Source of the DNA: Angiostrongylus vasorum
Taxonomy: Eukaryota; Nematoda; Chromadorea; Rhabditida; Metastrongylidae
DNA length: 64,000 nt
Assembly: GCA_018806985.1 (NCBI GenBank)
Contig: JADANN010000335.1
Coordinates: 496,001 to 560,000 of the forward strand
Reading direction: 5' to 3'
Shown: positions 33,415 to 44,530 of the stretch, one piece after another
How positions within the stretch are numbered: position 1 is the stretch's first letter
Layout of the letters: each line of letters begins with the position of its first letter
Notes under the pieces: model-generated
The model's database searches: none
Seen by the model: only the letters and a program-made list of their open reading frames with translations
Told to the model about the DNA's origin: nothing
Translations under genes and position numbers: made by a program

Positions 33415-34565
33415 CATCATCTATCTCTAAGAACCAACTTTCGGTTAGCCTCGGAATGAATAGTCGACGTTTTCTTGGGCTATTTAACATACACGAAGTT
33501 GTGAACAAGTCTTATTCTGCTAACGTTACGACAGGTTTTTTGAGTTGAATTCAATAAAAGTGCAGCAGCTCTCGAATAAGGAATTTCACTCAGAAGTGGT
33601 TTTTATACGAAACGGACGTTGATCTTTTGCTTCTATCTAATATTATCTGCCTTTTTTGGCGGCCATGCACCCTACAGGAATCGGTTTGTATTAAACGGTT
33701 TAGTAACATATCTTTAACAAACATGATTTGGTTGGTATTCATTCGTTTTAATCGACATTAGTAGTAGCACAGATTAACAACTGAGAAGCTTCATAGGGAC
33801 CGCGGCGGTGTCGTACCTCGTTTTTTCAAATGTTGCTCAACTCCTAATTTTCAACCCTTTTCTACTCCTTTATCTTTAGTGATATTACAGAAAAATTTGA
33901 ATCTGTTCAGCATCCGAGGTAGGTCTCTTACTTTGGCATTATTTTTTATGTGTAGTAGCATTGTGGGAAGGAATCTGAAGGGACAGATTGTATGGGTGGG
34001 TTGGTGAAAGCAGTGCTTTATTTTCACGATGACCATTTTCCTCCCCATAATTGTCGCTAAACACGACACGACTACCCGAAGTCAACGAGCAAAATGGGCT
34101 CAACCGGTATACGGTAGTGAAGCACACCGCTCACTGAAGCTGTAGTAAGCCACTGTTGTCTACTAAATGACGGAATTATTGAAACCTCACCATGCCTAGA
34201 TATTGGGGGGATTATCCGGGGAATCTGCGAGTTCTCCTTCTTCCACTTTTAACACCAACTTTTCAAGCTTTCTTTGCTTTTTGAAAAGTTCACTATTAAC
34301 CTTAGACGTCTGTTTTATGGGGTTTTGCCTTTTCCTCTACTTCTTTAGGCAATGTGAAGCTTATTGTTTCCCTTATATTTTTGAAAGAACCTCACGATGT
34401 CCTTGTTATCAGGGGCAAACTTTTTAAGGATAGGAAACTAATTTTCAACAAATGGAGTTAACAAACAGAAAGATTGTTTAGCATATTAGTGGAACATTTT
34501 GACGAATAAATGCTGTAAGCAGTGTATAAATAAGGAATCATCGCAAAAAATGTCTTAAACGGAAA
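33415..34565. other. no supported feature
   Basis: About 1.1 kb without recognised repeat or convincing exon. Confidence 0.4.
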
Positions 34566-34567
34566 TA

Positions 34568-34855
34568 TCGGGCCCATGTGGCGCAGTGGTTGGAGGCGCC
34601 ATTGCGACACACACGTAGAATCGATCCCAGCGCCCACGGCTCATCAAGCCTTCCATCTCTCCGAGGTCGGCAAATTGGTACCAAGCCTGTCTGGAAGGAC
34701 AGCAGCACTGGCTCGATACATCAATAGGCCACCGCGAGTCATTGTGAAGGCCAGATATGCATTCAATCACCTCCAGTGACACTTAATGAAGTCGAATGCA
34801 TGGTGCACTACCTTCAGGGATTGATCAACGATGAGAGCTCTATCCTCTTTTTATC
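34568..34855 (+). mobile_element. SINE-A copy, near consensus
   Basis: GGGCCCATG, A box TGGCGCAGTGG at 34579-34589, GAATCGATCCCAGCGCCC, full body, end CTCTATCCTCTTTTTATCC. The T-rich end with repeated TATCC looks like the family tail. Confidence 0.9.
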
Positions 34856-35046
34856 CTTTTAAACGAAAATATGCAAGCCACCTGGCATGCTTTGATTGCT
34901 GGAAAAACAATGATGACGGTCTCATCGTTTAACTGTCACTATACACACTATACTCCTAATGCAATAATTACTCTAATTGCCGTATTGTGATGAAGGTACG
35001 GTAGCACATTACGCAATAAACTACACATCGATCATGTTCGGTTTCA

Positions 35047-35513
35047 TCAGAGACAAAGGCTTGAAAGCAAACCGGCACACAGCCATGACGAGAGTCCATT
35101 ACACGGTCGAGAGGTCGGAGCCGACTCGAAACGAGCAACCGACATCGGCTTGATCGAATATTCATCGTCGAACATCCGAGCAACAGCCGAAGATTCTCTT
35201 TGATGTGACGACTTTCGCCACACAATGGCAATCACAATCCACCATTGTTCATGAGCCTATGACTGTTAGCCATGTGGATAGATGAGCACATGCCTTCATA
35301 ACTACCTCTCAATGTGTTGCTATATTGAAAAGCATGACATCGAAGGGCGTATGTAAACATTATGCTGGTACCTTGTGAACCTTTGGGCCATTTTTTGAGG
35401 CTTTCAACAACATTTTCTTTACAGTTGAAGACTATGTTGGCAACCACTACACGATTATCAAGGCCTAGGAAAGAAGACCCGCCGCACTTCTGTTCTGCCA
35501 CAAAAAATGACGG
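35047..35513 (-). CDS. possible membrane protein, two exons, unknown family
   Basis: Exon 35513-35372 follows a TATACAG acceptor and ends at a CAAG/GTACC donor; its peptide includes CGGSSFLGLDNRVVVANIVF and ENVVESLKKWPKGS. Exon 35256-35047 follows a CATAG acceptor; it opens with a Trp-rich hydrophobic run (WWIVIAIVW) typical of a membrane helix, then a charged, Ser-rich cytoplasmic-type tail ending at TGA. Codon composition is coding-like and GC rises here. The phases of the two exons do not join with these exact sites, so at least one border is wrong. No start codon assigned and no family recognised. Confidence 0.35.
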
Positions 35514-36411
35514 CTGTATACATACTATCACCACGATTTCAATGCTTCTTTTGAGGGCTTTTTTTTTATAAAGATTAATGGCTTGCGAATTTCCCGAAGT
35601 TGCTGAAAAATTCTAAACTCTGATGAATTCCATCTTAGCACTGACGAGGCGTAAAAGAGCCCCGGCTGGCAAATGTTTTTGCAGTGTTCAGAAGACTGCA
35701 TCTATGGTCAACCGGTCAGGAATCCTGGCTCGTGAGACCCCTTTCGGACTCTGAATGGCATTTAGCTCTCACCTGTTTGAGTCCGGCTTGTGTTCTGCAT
35801 GGATGAACGGGGTTAGTGTGTGTGGGTGTTGGTGCGTGCGTGCGAATAGTGCCATCTGCTCCAGTCAGCTTGCTGCCTCCATAGATTGAGGATGGTGAGG
35901 ACGAATGCCGGGCATCAGTAAGCAATTAAGCGTCACACCACACCGTTAAGTGTTCATCACACTATTACTGTCTTCACACCCACAATAGAAAGGGAATTAT
36001 CTTATAGTGCAATAGACATCGCTTTCCTGGACTCTCATTAGCTGGCTAGAAAATGAAGCTCTAAGCAGTGATTGTGTAAAAAAGAGAAGAGCCCGAATAC
36101 TTTCGTTTCTCTGGGAGTTAGTGGAGAAAACGCTGAAAAGTCTCAGATATATTTGGGCATTCGTTCATTTTATTGCCGTTAAGCTTTAGTGCAATGAAAA
36201 CAAGGAAATGGCTCCATTAGGAACGTTTTGGAATCGCTGAAATCTGATCACTGAACTGAAGCAATCTAGTTTTCAACCACTGCATCTCCTTGTTGAATGT
36301 TTCCTTTACAATGTCATGAAAAACTAGTCTATTATTTGAAATCACTACTTGTCCAGCATTCAAAACGTCTTCATCAACTATTAAGACTATTTGAATTTCT
36401 CAAGTGCATAG

Positions 36412-36621
36412 CCATGCATCGTCCCATCGATGCTCTCCGTCACGACTGCTGGGAAGTCCATATCGCTGGATACAGCTACCGTAACCACGGTGCAGATGAA
36501 CACTTCCACGAATCCATTAACAAAACGAGAAATCTCTTACACGCGACTTGCTTCGGTCAGCAAACCAGAAAAAAGTGGCAGTGATACGGTAGTTGATACG
36601 AAGATGAAAGCGTCTGGATGA
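36412..36621 (+). CDS. possible exon, Ser/Thr-rich product
   Basis: After GTGCATAG a frame stays open for 70 codons to TGA (36619-36621), with an internal ATG at 36430. The peptide is rich in Ser, Thr and Lys (for example SYTRLASVSKPEKSGSDT). No neighbours or family identified. Confidence 0.25.
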   Translation, partial: PCIVPSMLSVTTAGKSISLDTATVTTVQMNTSTNPLTKREISYTRLASVSKPEKSGSDTVVDTKMKASG

Positions 36622-36841
36622 GAAACTCGTCGCCAGCAAACTGGACTAGCCCGAAAACGATTGCTAATATCATTCTTGGAGGCTTTCTCAGAAAAACAGA
36701 CGTAGTGAAAATCTCTCAGTATGCTTAACAGTTGTTCCACAGATTTAAACTAACCTTGAATAATCAACGAAGCTGAAGGAAGTCTAACATTTATCCTAAT
36801 TTTTATCCTAAGGCACCAGCTGAATTATAAACTTCATATTT

Positions 36842-37240
36842 TATGATTCCTTCCAACGGTTTACCGCCTCATCGAGGTGTTCCTGGGTGTCGGACTGCGA
36901 TGTAGAGCGGGGAGATTCGTCCTCCCGGCAGGGGTCTCCCAAGCTGAGAAGGAGTGCGGCGTTTCCATCAGGAAGCCTAGCTAAGAGCACACCAAAACCA
37001 ATACCAGGATCCACCACTGTCCTGGTATCAAAGTCGCATGGTGGCAAATCTCCCTCTGATCCACAAGGGCTGCTAGTGCCTGTCGTGATGACGACCTGGG
37101 GGCAGACTTTGGCAAGGCTGTCCTCGGGATTCCAGAGAAGCACAATGGCTTAACCAGCAAATCTCTGAAAGATGGTGATTATGCTGGGGCCCGCACAACT
37201 AGTGAGGACGGGCCGTTCAAGTATCAAGTACCAAGTAAGT
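36842..37240 (+). mobile_element. SINE-C copy, near complete
   Basis: TTCCAACGGTTTACCGCCTC to GGGCCGTTCAAGTATCAAGT plus ACCAAGTAAGTAAG. All landmarks present. Confidence 0.85.
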
Positions 37241-37552
37241 AAGTATTTTATGATTATTGCCAGTGAAGGTTGACTCAACCTCTTTTGTTGAACATCAAGA
37301 AATAAGAGCATGCTGACTGATTAGTGTGCTTAGTTTTATGATAAGCATCAAGAAGGGATACTCACATATTATTTTTGTGCTAAATTTGGAGCCAATTATA
37401 GGCTAATGTTATGGCACGGAAATCAAGCGCTGAAAATGATTGCCTTGGATCAGTTTTTTATAGAGAAATAAGAAAGTGGAGAAATTCTTCTGTGATCAGA
37501 TGATCACCCCATTGAAGAATAAGTAAGGTAAAGAATCAAACTGATTAAAAAA

Positions 37553-37845
37553 GGGCGCGTGTGGCGCAGTGGTCGGAGGCGTTCTCCAACACACACGTGG
37601 AATCGATCTCCACGCCCATGGCTCACCAAGCCTTCCATCCCTCCGGGGTCGGCAAATTGATGCCAGACTTGTCTGGGAGGATAGTAGCACTGGCTCACTG
37701 GCTCGATACATCGGCAGGCCACCGCTAAGTCATTGTAAAGGCCAGATATACATTCAGTCACCTCCAAACGATACTTAATGAAGTCGAATGCATGGCGCAT
37801 CCCTCAAGGATTGATCAACACAGACAGCTTTATCCTTTATTTCTT
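37553..37845 (+). mobile_element. SINE-A copy, near complete
   Basis: GGGCGCG, A box TGGCGCAGTGG at 37562-37572, GGAATCGATCTCCACGCCC. GGGCG and CGCCC can pair like an acceptor stem. A short duplication (CTGGCTCACTGGCTCGATAC) sits in the body; the end is CTTTATCCTTTATTTC. Confidence 0.9.
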
Positions 37846-38304
37846 ATTAACGAATTAAACATTTAATTAGAAAGACTTAAAACGAAGGGCTAAAGAATAC
37901 TTTCAAAGATAAAGTGACATTCGTCATCTCTCAATTTGTTACTGAATATCTACATAATTTCGTTGTAGAGACGAAATCCCTCTCGATTACGGTAACGACG
38001 GCATTGTTAAAGTACAACGCTGCAAGCGAAGATTTCATTTTTCCCACCAGGTTCGTGTTGTCAAAACGAACAAGGCAGTACTGAAGCGTTAGAAACACGC
38101 ACTCAAGTTCAAACGCAGAAAAAATTCCTTTCCTTTGTCATGAACTGGGTAGTTTCGCAAATCGGCTCCGTTTTGGAAGGAACTCGTCGGAAACCATCCA
38201 TTTCCAAACACAGTACCTAGGTATAACGAACACCGCGGCTTAATAGATTAGAGACAGTTTCCAGATTTCGAGCAGTCGCTTATTAAAAAAAACATGAAGA
38301 TAAA

Positions 38305-38510
38305 GCTTTTCGGCGTTGACCAATCGCTTAGGAATGCGCCTTTGATCAAGAATCCTAGTGATGATTGATTGTATATACATGTGGCCTGTACAATCATTTG
38401 GCTAGCCTATCAGTGCATCAAGTCGGGGGTTGTTCTTCCCACTACAGGGTCACTAGTACCAGTCTATCAATCTCAGATGCATAGTGGGCTTTGTTTGCGC
38501 AGCATTCCTC
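38305..38510 (-). mobile_element. SINE-A relic
   Basis: CGGCGTTGACCAATCGCTTA at the tail side, GTACCAGTCTATCAATCTCA in the middle. The head is lost. Confidence 0.5.
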
Positions 38511-38889
38511 GTGGGTAGTCGCATTTTCTCCGTCACTGTGGCCATATCTTTTTTCAGGTCACGTTTCTTCGTGTGCTAAACATAGCAAAAAGCATGGTAC
38601 TCTGAAAATCCTGATTTCTGATAAACAGAGGCGAACTATCTGACCGACCTGAGTTTTTACACAGGGACTAAGCTAATTCCAAGAATCAAGTCTTTTTGCA
38701 AAACCATCTTGAAGTTACAAAGCCTCATTATCGACAAGTTTCCGTGTCAACGCTTAGGAAAGACCCTAGCCAATCTACTCAAGAATTTAGGGAAAGACGA
38801 TTTTGGTTAGCCAGCAAATTACCCCTCAGCTGGAAATTTTGCTGAGACCTGTAGCATTCTATTAAGCCGTTAAAATAATGAAATGTATA

Positions 38890-38892
<3 letters not shown>

Positions 38893-38951
<59 letters not shown>
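38893..38951. repeat. (AT)n microsatellite
   Basis: About 59 bp of uninterrupted AT dinucleotide repeat. Confidence 0.98.
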
Positions 38952-38953
<2 letters not shown>

Positions 38954-39212
38954 AGTCTATATCAGTACTGTAGCCTCCAGTTATAGAAATAGGCTCTGCG
39001 AGTGGGTTTCTTCAATGATTCGAATTTCCGAATTATCCTGTACAGTCTTTAAGACCAATTTTTTATTTAAACTTGACATGAACTATCAAAGGTTGTGATT
39101 TTAATTAATTCACACAAGATTCTCACAAAATCACTCGGCTGTGGTTAGTCCATCGGAGCCTCGGCCTTCTTCAGAATTGCAGTGTTGCTTATTGCGATAT
39201 GGGTCTTCCTAG

Positions 39213-39660
39213 TCACATCGAGCTAAATCCGGGAAATTTTGCACATCACGCAGTCTGGTCGTCTCATCCTCGATGTCATCGTCATCGGGACATCATATTG
39301 AGCAAGCCATCAAGCCATCAGCGACATTGCATGTTTCCGACTCGTTTCATGCTTCGTTGCGACATTCTTTTATATTAATGATCTTCCCGCCTATTTCTTA
39401 ATTAGAACCGCCGTCACCACCGTCACCACCACCGCCGCCGTAGAGCCGACAACCGAATGCAACATATGGTGGTCGACATGAAACGAGAAGCGAATGACGA
39501 CATTTGTAAGCGGTTACGATCTGCCATGTCTCGTCCGAAAACGATGTCGGCAGTATTTACGAGCTACGGACACTTTATGGGCTTGTTGTGCTTGTGCGTA
39601 CTAAATTATCTGACTATTTCTGTGTGGAGAATTCCGTATTTTTTCTCTCTCGTTCTATGA
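39213..39660 (+). CDS. possible His/Arg-rich protein with C-terminal membrane segment
   Basis: Exon 39213-39332 follows TTCCTAG and ends at a GTTTCC donor in phase 0; it is Ser-rich (SLVVSSSMSSSSGHHIEQ). Exon 39406-39660 follows TTAATTAG in phase 0 and ends at TGA. It starts with a striking basic run (NRRHHRHHHRR), continues as MVVDMKREANDDICKRLRS, and ends with a hydrophobic stretch (GLLCLCVLNYLTISVW). The two exons join in phase. The upstream start was not found and the family is not recognised. The basic run and membrane-like end suggest a membrane protein with a cytoplasmic basic region, but that is inference. Confidence 0.35.
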
Positions 39661-40482
39661 AAGAGGAAAAAGCCGTTCAAATTGCTGATGAAAACAGCTG
39701 TTGGAGAGTGGTGAAGCGATAGGTTTCTAGTTCTAGTTGTTCCTATGAAATAATGGAAGACGATAGTGTGAGGATACCTCGATAAAACGGGACAAAGGTG
39801 AACCAGATTCGGGTTGTTGTGGTTAAAAATGAAACTTGTAAGCGCTGATTTAACCCTCCAACTCCGATTGTCTGTAGTTTTAACACTCGATATTTATCGA
39901 CTTAGCAATTGATTTATGGGATGACAGCGCTATTTGCAGCAAAGAGCTAGTTAATACATGGAATCACTTTACGGGTTTGAGCAGAACGAAGAGTTTGTTC
40001 GCATGTATGCGAAGCAGAGCAAGACTGGTTATATAATATTCGACTAGTAGTTATTAAACCCACGACAGAAACCATAGAGAAAACACCTATGTAGACAATC
40101 GAGTTTGTTCTCCACTGCTTGGAAAGCAAAGGTGTTCTGCACCAGAAAAGCCTTACGGGAGTGCAGTGCTAAGTTTCACAACTGAAAATCCTACGTGTTC
40201 ATCGCGTGTGCTCCATCGACGGTTATTTCTATGTGTGGAATATGGGGCGCATGCGCTCGTTCGTCGCTTCATTCATTATGTATTGGCTGCTTATCGACGA
40301 GCCAGTGTTGCGAGAGACCTCTTCACTGTGAGAAAAGACTCGTGCGAACATATACGCGGGTATTACGGTAGCTTCTAATGCTCAAGATAAAGGCTAGAAG
40401 CATTGACAATGGATTGGAAAGCTCAAGAAGAAACTGGAAAAAGTGCATCATTTTTTAGATGTAAGATTACTTCTGGTTTTAA

Positions 40483-40652
40483 GTTCTTTTGACAACCTAA
40501 CTTTGTTACGCGACCCGACCATCACATCTGATGTGCGATTCTTAGGATTTCCTGCATTCGATTCGTTGACTTGCGTCCATCACCACAGAAAGGCTTCGAA
40601 TATTTCTTCTGTGGATTCTGACTGCTGGCTGAGCATTTTTCTTTCGTCATGA
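40483..40652 (+). CDS. possible exon, unknown product
   Basis: After GTTTTAAG a frame of 57 codons runs to TGA at 40650-40652 with protein-like composition (for example TITSDVRFLGFPAFDSL). No flanking exons could be tied to it. Confidence 0.2.
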
Positions 40653-41562
40653 ATGTCGTTGAATGCTGGTGAAGATGATTCTACCTGGAATCCTGAGACA
40701 GCCAGAATAGAGCGCTTCACATGATTTGCAGGTAGCAAAGTATTTCCATATAAATTCACTACCTATTTCCTGACCTTCGAAAGATTGGAGGATCCTGTAC
40801 AGAGTCGAACCAGAACCGTGTTCGTAGTGATTGGCGTGAATATCCTTCTACCCGCCCTCTAACAACATAAATGATGAATTACTATTGAATTGTGGGAGAG
40901 CATATGATGATGGTTGGTGGATTGAAGTGGAACTGGCCAATATTTTGTAAAAGCATAATAATGGCCAAGTTGTTGGTCGCATGTCCCCTGTCCGCGCTCT
41001 TGCGCTAACGTTGTGAAATGAACATGAACTTATTAGTGTTCATGGTTACCAGTCTTCTCACCAGACGAATTAATCACCTTGGAACAAAATGATTACTCAC
41101 CTTCTGAAATGTTCTACAGCGATTTTTGAGTTAGCCTATGCAGGGTTTTTTTTGTCCATCTCTCTTCATCCTTCTCTTTGTCTCCTTACCTTCTTCTCAT
41201 TCCCTTTGTCTGTCTCGTTCACACAAACACAAAGGTACTCATGCACTCATTTTCTTTTCGTCTCTCGATGTCGACGTCGTCACAGATGTCACAATACGAC
41301 TTCATGAATTGTTAACGTGGTGGACAGCACGTTGATATACGACACAATCTCATATCACCATTTAAAAGCTGAGATTGTCTGAGAGAGTATAAACAAAGAT
41401 ACCAAAATCTTTCACGAGCTTTCATAGACAACATTTCACACAGAAAAAGAACGGGCAAATATTATGACCAGCAGCCAATGACATACTTGTACTAGTTCAT
41501 AAAAGAGTGGTTTCAAATGTCTGTTCATGTTCTCAGCTCAGGTATAACACATTCTATTAAAA

Positions 41563-41623
41563 AGATGGTGGATCTAGTGGGGTGGGTGGGAAAGAAGATG
41601 GTGGATCTAGTGGGGTGGGTGGG
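41563..41623 (+). repeat. 33-bp tandem duplication, G-rich
   Basis: Two copies of AGATGGTGGATCTAGTGGGG followed by TGGGTGGG, at 41563-41590 and 41596-41623, period 33 bp. The plus strand has six runs of three or more G within about 50 bp. Confidence 0.95.
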
Positions 41624-41796
41624 GTTGTGATGATAGGGAAAATAGGGGGAACCAAGATGAAGCTCAAACGAGATTTTCACTAAAACTGCAAAAAACATAG
41701 GTTATCCCATCTCATAAATTACCTTTGAAAGTTACAAACATTTCAAAAAGTTCAGACTTTTAGCGGTGTTTCTGATCTGATGTTTCTGAGCAGTGA

Positions 41797-42015
41797 TCAG
41801 CATTTCCGGTGAATCTGAAGGGGTTCATGAATAGGTAGCAGAAAATCTAGCGACTTAGTAAATATCTCGATGGATGCAATGGTGGGAAAGTTCTTCCCAT
41901 ACATCACTTGCGTCATAAGATCCAAAGAAGAACCAGAAGAGTCATGGAGAGTGACAGATTGATGGACTGCCTGTCTGTTTGGTTTCGACGGTGGTTTTGG
42001 TGCTTCTCGTAGCAA
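41797..42015 (-). CDS. possible terminal exon, Pro/Ser-rich product
   Basis: A minus-strand frame is open for 72 codons to a TAA-type stop at 41797 with strongly coding-like composition (EAPKPPSKPNRQAVHQSVTL). It also contains a possible GTGATG donor after CTTATGACGCAA. It may belong with the exon at 42476-42553, but the phases do not join directly. No family recognised. Confidence 0.3.
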   Translation of the reverse strand: MLREAPKPPSKPNRQAVHQSVTLHDSSGSSLDLMTQVMYGKNFPTIASIEIFTKSLDFLLPIHEPLQIHRKC

Positions 42016-42475
42016 TGTGAATTATTCGTTCAACGAGAATAGACTATTGCTGCTGGAGGCGTTCATATCCAATGATACGGGCAGGCTCGGCTACACTGGA
42101 TCGACGAATTCGGCCACACCAACGACAATTCCAATGAACTACGTCTTATTTCTTTTCAATTAACTTTTATATTAAAAACGCTGTTGCTAACACAGGCAGT
42201 TGCCTTCATCTTTCACTCATTTCATTGAGTTTTCACTCTTGCTCAGGTGTTTTTGACGTAGCCATTCTTAAAAAATAAAATGTGATGATCGATGAACACT
42301 GGATAGTAAATCCTTTGTGCAATCGTACATGTTAGCATTTTGTGAGCTTTCCTCATTACTCACGCTCTCTACCTTCATCTTCAGAAGTTCCTGGAGGCTT
42401 ATTTCAAAGCGCATCTCAAATCGCGACTAAATGGTAGTTATAATCCCTTGTAGATAGGTGAAACATTTTCCATAC

Positions 42476-42553
42476 TTTGTTTTTTGCCTTATTTAAATAA
42501 GGGGCAGTAGCTCTGCTCTTATGCGGGGTTCTGGGTGAAGATGGCGAACTAGT
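42476..42553 (-). CDS. possible internal exon, Pro/Ser/Lys-rich
   Basis: A 78-bp block between a TTTTTGCAG acceptor and an AAA/GTATGG donor, phase 0 at both ends, encodes a basic Pro/Ser-rich peptide (TSSPSSPRTPHKSRATAPYL). The splice signals are good; the gene is not recognised. Confidence 0.3.
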
Positions 42554-42559
42554 CTGCAA

Positions 42560-43325
42560 AAATCGTTTTCGTTTTGAAATGGTCCTTCGGATACATATTT
42601 TATTTGAAACGACTTCCACCTCATCACCACCACGATCGGGTAGCGAACCATCGAAGAAGAATAACAGTTTAGGTAACTAGTATCTCCAGTAAGGATTGAA
42701 GTTAAAGGTAAAAGTGTAACAACACTCCAGATCCATTTGGTATAAAATATGCAGTAGAAACAACAACAATTTATTCCACTGAAAAGCTAATGTCAAAAGA
42801 ATTTGCTCCGAAGCCGTCATTCATTGAAAAGAACTAGCTGTACTTAATGACCTGATCTGGTCCATGGTTCCTATTTTTATTCCATTTTTTAAAGTTATGC
42901 GGTTGAGCATTGTGTACATGTTCATTACCTGTAATTTGGGATCCGAAGCACACGAGAGTATACAAAAACAGTAAGCTCAGTTGACTCTTACAAGAAGTGA
43001 GATCGAAGTAGAAAGCTGTAGAGACAGCTGAGTAAAGGGCGTCTAGGTGCTGACCTTGTGTTGCCTTCCGTCAGTGATGCAATCGGATACACGGTGTTTT
43101 ACCTGGTGATTAGTGTATGTACACTAGAGCGCATACAGCTGCTAGCCGTTAGTTGACCTGTAAGTGGACAGCATTACCGTCTTCTCTGTGACAACTCTCA
43201 ATGCACCCCATCAAAATCCTCGGAGATCAGTCAAGTCCTTCTTTGTGGATTGTTTTATTTAACGGTCCAAATTATTCATAGTTTCTCCGTGATATCCTCG
43301 TGTAGTGTAAAATTTTCTAGCAGTA
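42560..43325. other. no supported feature
   Basis: AT-rich DNA upstream of the SINE-B copy, without convincing exons. Confidence 0.35.
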
Positions 43326-43329
43326 CTCT

Positions 43330-43520
43330 TTAAAAACCATGACAGAATAACTATTATTATTTAGTCACAATGATGCTGAGATATTTGCAAAACTCGGTAC
43401 CGCAGGTGTCTGCATTGGGGAACGAGCGCGCTATTACCCTTGCCGGGCGCCAACGCGTTCACCACCACACGCACCACACCCTGCGGGTCCTTCGTTTCGC
43501 CTGCCTCTCAGCTAGCTTTT
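43330..43520 (-). mobile_element. SINE-B copy
   Basis: Plus-strand text CACAATGATGCTGAGATATT, GGGGAACGAGCGCGCTATTA, CGCGTTCACCACCACACG, CTGCGGGTCCTTCGTTTCGC. A short ACCACACGCACC duplication lies in the A-box region. Confidence 0.8.
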
Positions 43521-43524
43521 TCTA

Positions 43525-44525
43525 ACTATTTAGTGTGCATGAAAACATTTTTTTCCGGGCTTATTTTTTTAGTTAATGGCTGTGATAATAGACTGCAATA
43601 GTGATATTGGAGACGATCGTTCTTTGTGCGAACAGAGAAAAAATCTCATCAACCTTCCGACTATAAAAAGAGAGCTTCCGATTTTCACTTAACGGTTTCT
43701 GACTACTTTCGCTTTAATCAAACAAAAAATACTGCAAAACACCTGTAATACATTATTAAGTGTCCCTTTTAAACGCAAATTTCTTTCTGGAAATTATTTC
43801 CCACCTGCATGTCGATTCTCATTTCTTATTATGAAGCTGAAACTCATTCTGGACAATCTCCATGGCAAAAATATCAGTGCATTACCAGCACGGGATATGT
43901 TGTTAAAGAATTTTCGAGTGCGCTGAAGAACTGAACGAAACGAGCGCCCTAGGTTTCACAAATTTCATAGTTCCTTGGATAACGTCAGTTTGAGGCGAGG
44001 GTTCTAAACAAATGACAATCACGGGTAAATAATAACTATAAACAACCTTATTAAACAAAAACAAGCTCGTATTTGGTAATGGTTATAGTTGCGGGAGTTA
44101 TTTGTGATTTAGAACATCGGTGACAAAGCGTGGTGATCATTTGGTAGCCACGCCCTCTGGAAGCTCTGACATCAATTGTCGAATGCTTGCCGCATTTAAT
44201 ATTTCAGCATATAATCAAGCATCAAGTCAGCCGTCGCTGATCGGCAGCTGAAACCCAACTTAAATTGCTTCTGAGTCCTTCAATCATAAATAACTTATCC
44301 ACAACAATGCTAACTATTAAAGTTAACAACGCTATTTTTGTTTTCTCTGAAGATCCTACTCCTTTTATTTTCTTATTACAATTGAATCACTCTTTAACAT
44401 CTTCAACAAACTAGGATAAGTATGGTAGAACGATCATTTAGCATGCACGATGTCTAAATTGACGAGTGACAGTCTCTGTGATTCCTGTAGTGAATTTAGA
44501 GGACCGCCGTGATTGGTCGATGCGG
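43525..44525. other. upstream region of unc-86, nothing specific recognised
   Basis: About 1 kb of AT-rich DNA before the first unc-86 exon. It may hold its promoter, but I see no defined element. Confidence 0.4.
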
Positions 44526-44530
44526 CACCG

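Noticed and set aside
38883..39098. 71-codon frame starting with repeated Tyr-Ile
   Set aside because: Translation of the (AT)n microsatellite.
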